NCBI GenBank assembly: GCA_026075535.2
Contig: AP026543.1
Location: 10,168,001-10,232,000, forward strand
DNA from: Tricholoma matsutake
Lineage: Eukaryota; Basidiomycota; Agaricomycetes; Agaricales; Tricholomataceae
Reading direction: 5' to 3'
Length of the DNA stretch: 64,000 nucleotides
Made by a program: the position numbers and the translations under genes. Below, piece by piece: positions 1 through 8,828 of this stretch (position 1 is the stretch's first letter; each line of letters begins with the position of its first letter). Under the pieces are notes generated by a model. That model saw only the letters and a list, made by a program, of their open reading frames with translations. It had not been told where the DNA came from and did not search any database.

Positions 1-519
1 GAGACTGTGTGGCTGCTGTGCTGACTGTGCTGGTGCTGAGTACAAGAACTAGGAAATAAAACAGGAGACTTGATAGCTGAAGACTGGAATGTGAAAGTTC
101 CACGTCATGACATGGCACACAAGAATAAAAAGCTAGGGTGACAAAAGTAGACAAAAGCAGCTGTGAGTGCATTGAATCATGCTCTCATCACCAAGATGGA
201 GATGTGCCAGGAGTCTCCACTATAGCTATAGTGTCGCAGTGGTAGTGATAGCATCAGGACTCTATGTACATGCATGACTGTCTACTGGCTACACAGTCAT
301 GTGACTACCAGAGTAGGTGTGCCCACACACACTACTCCACCAGTCCAGTGCTGAATCAGACTATTAGTAACCTTGGTGGCTTGCACATACATTCTGTGGT
401 GCTGTCTCAATAAATTTACAGTAATATTTGAGTGACACCTGCACCATGTGGTACTATAATCAATGAACAAAGTTGTTTATTGCCTATGAGAGCTACTTAT
501 GAAGATAAAATGTACAATC
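1..519. repeat. Gene-free stretch with a diverged dispersed repeat
   Basis: I see no gene here. Bases about 120-350 share several blocks, in the same order, with bases about 10280-10505: a block reading CTCTCATCACCAAGATGGA, then a GTGACTACC-AGAGTAGGTG block, then a CTACTCCA end. The two copies are well diverged. They are probably remnants of one unnamed repeat, perhaps an LTR, but no coding part links to them. The copia element at 520 inserted just beyond. Confidence 0.4.
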
Positions 520-824
520 TGTTGAAATTAATCCCTGATGCATGCTGTATACATGAGGCAATACATGCAGCATACACATGTATACATGAGGCAATACATG
601 CAGCATACGCATGTTACTGCGCTTACTGCGCATACATGCGGTAAACACATTCCCGAGTCATGTGACATCCTTAATATTATGTATATAAGGAGAACCTGTA
701 CCGTAGTAGGAATACAGTGTTCTTACCTCTGCTAACCCTAGCTGTAAGTCTAACTAAACCCCAGGTAGGTTGTAAGGAACGTGTTGTCTCTTCCCCTGTG
801 CAGCGTATATAGTCTGCTCCAACA
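520..824 (+). repeat. 5' LTR of copia A
   Basis: TG...CA ends, 305 bp, matching 5972-6276. It holds a direct repeat of about 27 bp (ATACATGAGGCAATACATGC unit, twice, near 551-606) and a TATATAAGG box at 682-690, so transcription should start near 710-720. Confidence 0.95.
682..690 (+). promoter_or_regulatory. TATA box of the copia A LTR promoter
   Basis: TATATAAGG lies about 140 bp before the LTR end, the usual U3/R position. The same box recurs in the right LTR near 6134-6142. Confidence 0.6.
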
Positions 825-842
825 GGTTATGGGCCCTGCTGG
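825..842 (+). other. Primer-binding site of copia A
   Basis: GGTTATGGGCCC follows the LTR directly. From known copia biology this pairs with an internal part of initiator tRNA-Met. The same GGTTATGGGCC follows the left LTR of copia B at 16332. Confidence 0.7.
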
Positions 843-1073
843 GCACGTCGCGAACGCGCTTTAATTAGCTGCGAACGACGTTGACTTCATCGTCTCCAAA
901 TTATAACCTTGCGCTCTTCGTGAGCTGCATTGCGCTCCCTGCGAGCTGCACATAAAACCTAGGTTCACTAGGGTTAACCACTCTGAAGGAGTGTTTTCTC
1001 CTGAGAACGTTAAACGTGTTTTATTGAGTAAAAAGACTGATTGAGCGCTTTTAACAGCTGCCACCACAGAATC

Positions 1074-4000
1074 ATGTCTTCAACTCTTGAAAAACTCGTT
1101 CAAACTTTCGATGGATCAAATTACATTCTATGGGCCGACTCTATGAAGGCGTGGCTCAGGTCTCAGGGCCTCTGGCAAATAACTAGCGGGGCGGAGCAAA
1201 AACCGCCCCCGGCGCCTCCTTTGACGGCGACGAATGCTACCTTGGTAGCGGACGCTAATGCCAAGCTCCAGACCTGGAGCAACAAAAATGACCAGGCTAT
1301 TGGTAGCCTAGTGCTCCGCCTGGCCCCCTCCATTCGGCAGCGTGCCAACACAAAGGACACTGCTGAGGAGGTGTGGGACCTCATCCGCACTGATTATGGT
1401 GTGGACGGCCCCTCCCAAGTCTTTTCGGACTTTAGGTCCGCAATAGCAATCAAAATCCCGGCTGCGAACCCCGCACCGGAGATTGCGAGAATGGCTGACA
1501 AATTTGAGCGCCTCACGGCTGCTAACGTCGCCATCCCCGAGCTAGTACAGGCGATGATTCTACTTGCTGCGATGCCGCGCGAGTACGACTCATTGTCTGC
1601 AACGGTCCTTAACACGACCGCCACTAGCGCCTTGACATTTAAACATGTCAAGGACTCCATTGTTGCTGAAGCCTCAAGGCGCACAGCAGTTGGAAAGCCT
1701 GCTGGCCAGCCTCAGGCCAACAAACTTTCCGCTGTTAAGCGCAAGGGGGGAAACCCCAAATGGCAGCCCAAAGAAGGGCAAAACAGCAACGGAGACTCGT
1801 CCCGAAAACGTGGACGACGTGGGGACAGAAAGACTAAGGAGGAGAAGCCAAAAGAGAAACATACCCACCTCGCCTCCAACGCCTTTACCACCATAAATGG
1901 TAATGGCACCATCATACCGCCGATGCCGCTCATACAGCGCATCGAGCGACGCGAACACACTCCCACAAGGGATCCTCGCCGCCGACCGCCTGCACAGGCA
2001 TACACGGGCGCGGCCTCCTCTTCTCGCTCGGTTTACACCGAATACCAGCAAGCTCGAGACACCCTTGAGCGCATGCAACTTCCGCGCAGCGCAAAAAACC
2101 TGCGACCGCTGGAAGAGCACCTTACGGTGCGAGAAGGTAAGAGAAGGAGGATAGAGCCAGAAACCGAGGCTACGATCGAGGAGGTAGAAGACGATATCGT
2201 CTCCCTCGGATCCGAACCTCCGGTAACTGACGAGGAAGTGTGGAAAGCCGTCGACGAAATGCTCGTCGATGAACCCCTTGACACAGGGGCGTATGATGAC
2301 AGGTCAGTCCTTTTCCCTGCCACAAGCACTAAGATTAAAATTCCTATGAATACAGCGAACTTTTCATGTGAAATTTTACCGCTATTAAATGTATCATGGA
2401 ATTATGTAGATCTTAATATATGTGCTATGTGTGCAAAGGGAGATTGTAAGAAAGGTGCCGACTGGATCATGGATTCAGGCGCATCAAAACACTTCACTGG
2501 TGAAATAAAAGATTTCGCTTCTTACGAGCCTTTACCGAGAAAGGACTCTACCTTGGTCCAAACAGCCACTGGTACTACTCATATAGTAGGAAAAGGAGCA
2601 GTCTTCATTAGGCACCAGGTAGTATGTAATGGGAAGTCAGAGACGCGTGAAACGCGACTATACCCCGTCTACTACATACCCGACATTAATACTCGATTGA
2701 TGTCAATGGGGGTCTTTTTACAAGACGGAAGTGATGTGCGTGGTTCCTCCGCATACATTTCATTCATCGAGCATGGAAACCCAATTATGCATTGTGTCCC
2801 TCTAAGGAGGAATGACACGATCTATTGGGCTCGGACTCATATATTGAGCACCAAAAAGGTTAATGTCGCGACCATTTATGTCGCTGACTACTTGACTTGG
2901 CATAGGCGACTTGGACACCCATCCAAAGAGGCGCTAGGGAAAATGCCTAAAAGCACCATAAAATTCCCAAGGAATTTAATTATTCCTAAAGACAAAATTA
3001 TATGTCCAGGGTGTGCAGAAGGGAAAATGACCTCAAAATCTTTTCCCGAGTCAGACTCACGAGCTGACAAATCCTTTGAATTAATACATTCCGACCTAAA
3101 GGAACTCCCGGTACTATCGTACCACAAACATAAATACTTCATTGTATTTCTGGATGACAAAACGTCACATATTTGGGTCCAATGTCTCAGAAAGAAATCT
3201 GACGCTGCTGCAGCGATTAGACAATTTCTAGCAATGGCTAAGACCCAATATGGCGCTACAATCAAGCGCTGGCGTGTTGATCCAGGGGGGGAGTTCAAGG
3301 ATCGTGAGCTACAAAAACAGCTCAAGGATTTAGGCATCAAAATAGAGATGTCTGCACCCCACGTTCATCAACAGAACGGGCGCGCAGAGCGCGCCATAAG
3401 GACAATAATGGAAAAGTCGCAAACCCTGCGATTCACCGCTTGTCTACCACAATCATGGTGGGAATTTTGCATAGAACATGCAACACATTTATACAACCGA
3501 ACCCCAATAAGGCGCCTGAAATGGCTGACACCTTTTGAGGACCTGACAAAGGTCCGCCCAGATCTAAACAATCTGAAGGTCTTCGGTTGCGGTGCTTATG
3601 TCTATCTACCAAAGGAAAAACGTCCAACAACATTGTCTCCTCGATCGGAGCTAATGACGTACCTTGGAGTAGAAGATGGCATTAAAGCATATCGTTTCAT
3701 GCGACGAAACGGCGCAATATTCATTGGTGCTACGGCACTATTTGATGAAACGATGTTCCCATGCTGTCCCGGAGCTAAAACTCCTGCCAAGACAGACCTT
3801 GGTGATCTTCCACCAGAACCAGAAGATGACGACCACTCATCTGGAATGGATGGCGATGACCCTATACCGCCACAAAATCCACCCCTTCCTCCATCATCAG
3901 AAGATGATGATGATGATTTACCAAGCGAGCAAAAGGCGCATGACGATGCGACTAACGCTCCTCCTCCGCCGCCTCCAGTTAACACTGAGGACTTTCGTCC

Positions 4001-5939
4001 AAGACGTGAAGATCAACAGGAATGGCAGCAATTGCCCCGTCGATCAGGCAGGCAGAGGAAAATCCCAAACCGTCCCGGCAATACCTATGGAGAACAGCGA
4101 CTCCCCTCTGACATAGAGAGAGACATTGTGCGTGATCGATATTGGAAGAAGTCTGTGGGTCAAGATTCGGATCATAACCGAACACGACCACGACCTCAAC
4201 AGCAAGAACCGGTTGCTGGACCGAGTTCGGCACCCCACGAGAGTGTGCCCGATTCCAATAATCAAGAACATGATCACCCAATGGGGGAACCGGACGAAGC
4301 AGGTTATATTAAAAAGATAACCAAGGAAGGTGGAGATGAGCTTATCCGCTGGCTGTTGTCAAAAGCAGTCACACCATCAAGCGGAAAAAGCCTAGTTCCA
4401 AACCAATTTCGCGATATTGCGCGCCTACCCCGGCAGCAGCAACTTGAGTGGAAACAGGCTTGTCGTGAAGAGTTAGAGGCTCTTCGCAAGCGACAAGTCT
4501 ATGACATCGTCGATCTTCCACATGATCGAAAAACGATCAAAAATAGATGGGTTTTCTCCGTGAAATCGGACGGAAGAAAACGAGCCAGACTCGTGGCCAA
4601 AGGCTTTTCACAAGTCGAAGGCGTTGACTTTGATGAGATTTTCTCACCAGTAGTCCGCTATGAGACCGTACGCCTCATGTTTGCCCTTGCGTCTCTAGAA
4701 GGCATGTATATGACCGGTCTAGATGTAAAAACTGCATTTTTATACGGCAAACTTGATGAGGAGATCTATATGGATCAACCCGAGGGTTTCAAACTCGAGG
4801 GTAAAGAGCGCAAAGTAATGCGCTTACGCCGAGCATTGTATGGCCTTAAACAGGCTTCACTAGCATGGTGGAGAGAGCTAGAGGCATTTATGCGCACCAT
4901 TGGGTTCGTGCGCGCCAGCTCCGATGCCGGCATCTTCATACACAAGGATCCTAAGACAGGCAGCATCGTTATTGCGCTAGTCTATGTTGATGATGGCTTG
5001 TTCATGGGCAAGAACAAGAAACTTGTGGATGAAAAGAAGAATGCTTGCCTGAAGCATTGGGAGTGCCGTAGTACTGAAAAAGTCACGGAATTCTTAGGCA
5101 TGCGCGTCACCCAGACCGCTGCAAAAGTCAAACTCGATCAAACAGAATATCTCGCCAAAGTGCTTGAGAGGTTCGAGATGACAAATGCCAAGATTGCCCC
5201 CACTCCGCTCCCGACTGGCTACAAACCGTCGGAGAACACAGCGACGCCAAACGCGGCGCTTAGATCAAAATATCAGTCTGTGATCGGATCTTTATTGTAT
5301 CTGATGCTCGGAACGCGACCTGATATCGCTTACGCGGTAATCAAGATGTCGCAATTCTCGGCTAATCCTAGCCAAGAACATCTAGACAAAGCGATGTACA
5401 TAATGCGCTATCTGGTGGGAACCCAGAAGTACAGTATGGTCTATGATGGAGAGAAATCCGAGGGGCTACAGGCCTTCACAGATTCTGATTGGGCAGCTGA
5501 CACAGTCAAGCGCCGATCTACAACGGGTTACTTTGCTACTCTGGCGAGTGGCATTGTGTGCTGGCAGTCCCGTTTACAAAAAACTGTAGCACTGTCATCC
5601 ACAGAAGCCGAATACATGGCTCTCTCCGACACTTGTCGGCAGATAGTGTGGATAGAGTCCTTATTCCAGGAACTTGGATATACACTGAAGCGCGTACCAA
5701 TCTGCACTGATAATCAAGGATCCATCTTTATTGGATCAAATCCAGTTCAGGAAAGAAGGACCAAACATATAGACATTCGCTACCACTACACCCGCGAATG
5801 CATAGAAAATGACAAAGTCACAGTCATTTTCATTCCTGGAAGTGATAATCCGGCTGACATGTTCACAAAGAACCTTGGCGCCGTCCTATTCAGGAAATTT
5901 AGAGACTCTCTCGGAATTACTTTCGAGATTCAAACTTAG
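1074..5939 (+). CDS. Copia gag-pol polyprotein, intact
   Basis: A 1,621-residue single-frame polyprotein from the first ATG; the open frame runs a little further upstream but without an ATG. Order: a UBN2/copia-type Gag (about residues 1-210), a long basic and charged region (about 215-420), an aspartic protease with DSGA near residue 467, a GAG-pre-integrase HHCC zinc segment (HRRLGH...CPGCAEGK, about 610-655), the DDE integrase core (HSD, VDPGGEF, then QNGRAERA near 765), reverse transcriptase with YVDD near 1304, and RNase H (TDSDW near 1468, STEAEY, DNQG). It ends NPADMFTKNL-like, as copia polyproteins do. No stop or frameshift was found. Gag has no CX2CX4HX4C zinc knuckle; the basic KRKGG...RKRGRRGDRK stretch may replace it. 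Confidence 0.95.
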   Translation: MSSTLEKLVQTFDGSNYILWADSMKAWLRSQGLWQITSGAEQKPPPAPPLTATNATLVADANAKLQTWSNKNDQAIGSLVLRLAPSIRQRANTKDTAEEVWDLIRTDYGVDGPSQVFSDFRSAIAIKIPAANPAPEIARMADKFERLTAANVAIPELVQAMILLAAMPREYDSLSATVLNTTATSALTFKHVKDSIVAEASRRTAVGKPAGQPQANKLSAVKRKGGNPKWQPKEGQNSNGDSSRKRGRRGDRKTKEEKPKEKHTHLASNAFTTINGNGTIIPPMPLIQRIERREHTPTRDPRRRPPAQAYTGAASSSRSVYTEYQQARDTLERMQLPRSAKNLRPLEEHLTVREGKRRRIEPETEATIEEVEDDIVSLGSEPPVTDEEVWKAVDEMLVDEPLDTGAYDDRSVLFPATSTKIKIPMNTANFSCEILPLLNVSWNYVDLNICAMCAKGDCKKGADWIMDSGASKHFTGEIKDFASYEPLPRKDSTLVQTATGTTHIVGKGAVFIRHQVVCNGKSETRETRLYPVYYIPDINTRLMSMGVFLQDGSDVRGSSAYISFIEHGNPIMHCVPLRRNDTIYWARTHILSTKKVNVATIYVADYLTWHRRLGHPSKEALGKMPKSTIKFPRNLIIPKDKIICPGCAEGKMTSKSFPESDSRADKSFELIHSDLKELPVLSYHKHKYFIVFLDDKTSHIWVQCLRKKSDAAAAIRQFLAMAKTQYGATIKRWRVDPGGEFKDRELQKQLKDLGIKIEMSAPHVHQQNGRAERAIRTIMEKSQTLRFTACLPQSWWEFCIEHATHLYNRTPIRRLKWLTPFEDLTKVRPDLNNLKVFGCGAYVYLPKEKRPTTLSPRSELMTYLGVEDGIKAYRFMRRNGAIFIGATALFDETMFPCCPGAKTPAKTDLGDLPPEPEDDDHSSGMDGDDPIPPQNPPLPPSSEDDDDDLPSEQKAHDDATNAPPPPPPVNTEDFRPRREDQQEWQQLPRRSGRQRKIPNRPGNTYGEQRLPSDIERDIVRDRYWKKSVGQDSDHNRTRPRPQQQEPVAGPSSAPHESVPDSNNQEHDHPMGEPDEAGYIKKITKEGGDELIRWLLSKAVTPSSGKSLVPNQFRDIARLPRQQQLEWKQACREELEALRKRQVYDIVDLPHDRKTIKNRWVFSVKSDGRKRARLVAKGFSQVEGVDFDEIFSPVVRYETVRLMFALASLEGMYMTGLDVKTAFLYGKLDEEIYMDQPEGFKLEGKERKVMRLRRALYGLKQASLAWWRELEAFMRTIGFVRASSDAGIFIHKDPKTGSIVIALVYVDDGLFMGKNKKLVDEKKNACLKHWECRSTEKVTEFLGMRVTQTAAKVKLDQTEYLAKVLERFEMTNAKIAPTPLPTGYKPSENTATPNAALRSKYQSVIGSLLYLMLGTRPDIAYAVIKMSQFSANPSQEHLDKAMYIMRYLVGTQKYSMVYDGEKSEGLQAFTDSDWAADTVKRRSTTGYFATLASGIVCWQSRLQKTVALSSTEAEYMALSDTCRQIVWIESLFQELGYTLKRVPICTDNQGSIFIGSNPVQERRTKHIDIRYHYTRECIENDKVTVIFIPGSDNPADMFTKNLGAVLFRKFRDSLGITFEIQT

Positions 5940-5960
5940 CTGCTTAGAGCGCTGTACAGT

Positions 5961-5971
5961 TTGAGGGGGGG
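5961..5971 (+). other. Polypurine tract of copia A
   Basis: TTGAGGGGGGGG abuts the right LTR, the expected plus-strand priming site. Confidence 0.75.
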
Positions 5972-6276
5972 TGTTGAAATTAATCCCTGATGCATGCTGT
6001 ATACATGAGGCAATACATGCAGCATACACATGTATACATGAGGCAATACATGCAGCATACGCATGTTACTGCGCTTACTGCGCATACATGCGGTAAACAC
6101 ATTCCCGAGTCATGTGACATCCTTAATATTATGTATATAAGGAGAACCTGTACCGTAGTAGGAATACAGTGTTCTTACCTCTGCTAACCCTAGCTGTAAG
6201 TCTAACTAAACCCCAGGTAGGTTGTAAGGAACGTGTTGTCTCTTCCCCTGTGCAGCGTATATAGTCTGCTCCAACA
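5972..6276 (+). repeat. 3' LTR of copia A
   Basis: 305 bp, TG...CA, appears identical to 520-824, followed by the target duplication CAATC. Confidence 0.95.
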
Positions 6277-6490
6277 CAATCTCTATAATCGGCACCAATC
6301 AACTGTAATTTCAATAGGCCTGAGTGCTGAATGCAATCACAATCACCTGTAAGCATGGTGCCCCAGAAAGATGACTCAACATTAAGGCATGACACAGGTA
6401 CAGGTATGGGTTCTGGATTGCTGGACCTGCGCAATACCATACCCTTTTCCACAGTGTTACAGGTATCATGGTACTGGTCCAATGATCACA

Positions 6491-6800
6491 TGGAGGTCTT
6501 TACACTCCCCCCCCCAATCTGAGCGGACTCCACTCAGACTCAACTAGAAATTTGTTGGCTGAGACACCTGCCAAATTAGTAGGTCCAGTCTGAGCAGACT
6601 CCTAGTATAGTCCTGGCATCTGATCGGACAGTGCTAGCTGCATCCATTTGGACAATTCTAGGACAGTCCTAGTATTCAATGTGTTTGCAGTTACTTATTT
6701 ATAAATAGAAAATGTAATTAACAGTAGGATTCAAACCCTCACTTTGACATAGCTTACATAATGAAGTGAATGAGCCTAACCATTACACTACAATAGCTTT
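6491..6800 (-). mobile_element. tRNA-headed SINE-like unit (solo end module)
   Basis: Read on the minus strand, the unit opens with a tRNA-like head: A box TAGTGTAATGG at 6780-6790 and B box GGGTTTGAATCC at 6727-6738. About 220 bp of body follow, and it closes with GGGGGGGGGAGTGTAAAG and GACCTCC at 6491-6515. The same head-plus-tail layout forms both ends of the larger elements to the right, so this is a free copy of such an end module. It could be a SINE, or the broken end of another composite element. I saw no clear target duplication. Confidence 0.55.
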
Positions 6801-7150
6801 TCTCTCATGGAAAAGTGAGGTCTTTGTCCTCCCCCATGTATTCCTGGAGGAATCCTGGAGGATTGTTGGGAACCAATGTTCCAGCCATTTGTGACTCAAG
6901 TATATATTCCTAGCTCTTCCCATTCCAGGGGGATTCCTGGTTGATTCCTAGTAAATTACACTCTTCCAGGAGGAATTCCTGGAATTCCCCAGGACTCTGG
7001 TACCAGGATTCCACCAGGAATCCACCAGGACTCTACCAGGAATCCACCAGGACTACTCTACCAGGAATCCACCAGGACTCCACTGGGTTTTAACCAGGAG
7101 TCTTTATTACTACTACTACTACTACTAAGTAATAAAATAAATTTCATGAG

Positions 7151-7214
7151 CCAGAATCAAACCCTCGGCATTAGATGACAACATCATAGCACAGCCAATA
7201 TAACCACTACACCA
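7151..7214 (-). other. tRNA-like pol III head, left end of composite element 1
   Basis: On the minus strand: A box TGGTGTAGTGG (7204-7214) and B box GGGTTTGATTCTGG (7151-7164), about 40 bp apart. The spacing fits an internal pol III promoter. It is not a working tRNA, since no matching acceptor stem was seen. It faces out of the element through the end repeats. Confidence 0.55.
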
Positions 7215-7460
7215 CATGGATTTAAAACATATCTCCACTAACTGCTCTAGGTACCATTGGGGTGGCTGTGCATGACAAAGCACACAGCTGCGTCATCAAC
7301 ACTGCCAGCTCATCAACCATCACCACCACTCTCGATGACGCCGCCACCTCCATTCTACCACCACCACCACTGCGTGGACACCCACTGCCACCACTCCCAT
7401 GCCCACTCTGCCATCACCACCACCAACAAACGAGCCAACTGGATGGAATGTGGGCCCAAA

Positions 7461-7685
7461 GTATGTTTTTTTTTGTTTTTTTTTTGTTTTTATATACTAA
7501 CTAACTTGTTTCTTTCGTTTTATAGGCTCTACTCTACTGCCAGACAAAACATGGGCCCAAGCTACATGATTGGATGGAATGCAGGCCCAAATGATGCAGA
7601 TTGCGTCATTTGGGCCCCAAGTAAGTTTTTTTTTGTTTGCTTTTTGTTTTTATATGCTAACTAACTCGTTTCTTTTGTTTTATAG
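7461..7685 (+). other. Duplicated intron-like modules and hairpin exon in composite element 1
   Basis: Two 65-bp segments, 7461-7525 and 7621-7685, look like spliceosomal introns: donors GTATGT and GTAAGT, branch stretches ACTAACTAAC and GCTAACTAAC, acceptor TTTTATAG. They share almost all of their sequence. Between them lies a 95-bp exon-like piece that ends in a perfect 11-bp hairpin (GGCCCAAATGA...TCATTTGGGCC, 7584-7616) just before the second donor. The first donor also follows GGGCCCAAA. The element thus carries a tandemly copied exon-intron module. Confidence 0.55.
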
Positions 7686-8113
7686 GTTCTACTCTACTGG
7701 TAACGACGGCCAGACATGAGACAACCCAACACACCCACCCCATGCCTGCGAGCCTCTGCTTGTAGGGTGGATCGTGAGTGTGTGCAGTCAACGACAATGA
7801 CAACACCACCACCTACCAGCACCAGAACCCCGAGAATGCGAAGCACAGCTGCCAACCATGACGGACAATGACAACAGGGCCAACGACACACCACCTGCCT
7901 CCAGCCCCATGAGCCACTGCTCATGGGGTGGATTGCAGGTGGAATGGCGATGATGGCCACCACCACACAGCGGGAGACAGCCAGGATGGCAATGATGACC
8001 AGGAAGGGCATGGCAACCAGGAGCAGCACGGAAATGACGCCCAGGACAGCAACAACGAGGACAGCGACAACGAAGGCCCAGCACCCAGGACGACAGGCAT
8101 GACTCACCAGGCT

Positions 8114-8312
8114 GCCCCTGCATTTTGCGTGGGGCAGTTTTTTTCATTTTTTATTTATGGTAATACCTTCCCCCTCGCCCGCGTTTTATGTGGGTGAGGG
8201 GTTTTTCTTTCTTTTTCTTTATAATTGTAGTGCTCCCCTCGCAGAGATTAGTTTTATATGTATATATTTGTAGGACTCCCCCTCACACCTTGTGTGGGGG
8301 AGGTTTTTTTTT
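8114..8312 (+). repeat. Run of GC-rich hairpins in composite element 1
   Basis: Several separate inverted repeats of CCCCT...AGGGG type: CTGCCCCTGCA...TGCGTGGGGCAG near 8114-8141, CCCCTCGCCCGC...GTGGGTGAGGGG near 8171-8200, and CCCCCTCACACC...TGTGTGGGGGAGG near 8279-8306. T-rich runs follow most of them. A matching run lies at 13126-13272 in element 2. The role is unknown; pausing or termination signals are possible. Confidence 0.45.
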
Positions 8313-8464
8313 TATGTAATCAATGGTGTATCCCTCACGTTGGACACAAGGATGTAGTTAATAAATTTTATTTGATCTTAATTGTGAGCTTCGAGAGAGA
8401 AATACCTAAGTTTGAGTTTGAGGGTATAAATACACTTTTATATTGGCAGCTAATAATTCTCCTG

Positions 8465-8535
8465 TGGCTCAACTGGTTAAGCACTTGTTTGGTTTGTCAT
8501 GTGATTCTTGATCATGAGTTCTAGAGCTCAATCCC
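8465..8535 (+). other. tRNA-like pol III head, right end of composite element 1
   Basis: A box TGGCTCAACTGG (8465-8476) and a weaker B box GAGCTCAATCCC (8524-8535). It faces out toward the right end. It derives from a different tRNA than the left head. Its homologue in element 2 is at 12889-12961. Confidence 0.5.
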
Positions 8536-8828
8536 TGCTCTGAACAAGTTTATTTTGTAGGTACTTTGTAAATTTCATGAAGTCTGAAGCACTTGAAACT
8601 CGTAAGATATCTCAAATTGACTTTCCATTATGGTATGACTTTAGGGTACTGAGTCTCACTGGATTCCTGGTGAGTCCCACTGGATTCCTGGTGAGTCCCA
8701 CTGGATTCCTGGTGAGTCCCACTGGAGTCCTGGTGAGTCCTGGTGAGTCCCACTGGATTCCTGGAGGATTCCTGGTCTTCCTGGTAGGACTACCAGGATT
8801 CCTCCAGGACTCTGGGGGGGAGTGTAAA

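Larger units (their letters stand above)
520..6276 (+). mobile_element. Complete young Ty1/copia LTR retrotransposon (copia A)
   Basis: A full element of 5757 bp. The two 305-bp LTRs (520-824 and 5972-6276) start TG, end CA and look identical base for base. The flanking 5-bp target duplication CAATC (515-519 and 6277-6281) is perfect. Next to the left LTR is GGTTATGGGCCC, the primer-binding type used by copia elements that prime from an internal stretch of initiator tRNA-Met. A polypurine tract (TTGAGGGGGGGG) precedes the right LTR. One gag-pol frame of 1,621 codons is intact. Identical LTRs and an open frame mean a recent insertion that could still move. The DNA is clearly richer in CpG than the older elements further right. 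Confidence 0.96.
6806..8828 (+). mobile_element. Composite element 1 with tRNA-like heads at both ends
   Basis: About 2.0 kb with inverted ends: TCTTTGTCCTCCCCC near 6816-6832 at the left and GGGGGGGAGTGTAAAG ending at 8828-8829 at the right. Inside each end are short direct repeats: CCAGGAATCCACCAGGACT units at 6940-7090 and TGGATTCCTGGTGAGTCCCAC units at 8655-8790. Inside these, a tRNA-like head faces outward at each end. The core holds a Thr/His/Pro-rich low-complexity region, two 65-bp intron-like modules and a run of GC-rich hairpins. Bases 12637-14742 are a second, inverted copy with the same order of parts, so the layout is not chance. No transposase is visible, so it is probably non-autonomous. 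No family name is known to me. Confidence 0.6.

Noticed and set aside
538..735. A 65-codon ORF, repeated exactly at 5990-6187
   Set aside because: It lies wholly within the copia A LTR and reads its short repeats and promoter; identity of the two copies only shows that the LTRs match.
7257..8197. His/Thr/Pro-rich and Asp/Gly-rich ORFs in composite element 1
   Set aside because: Element 2 keeps the DNA but not one reading frame, so the frames are by-products of low-complexity sequence.
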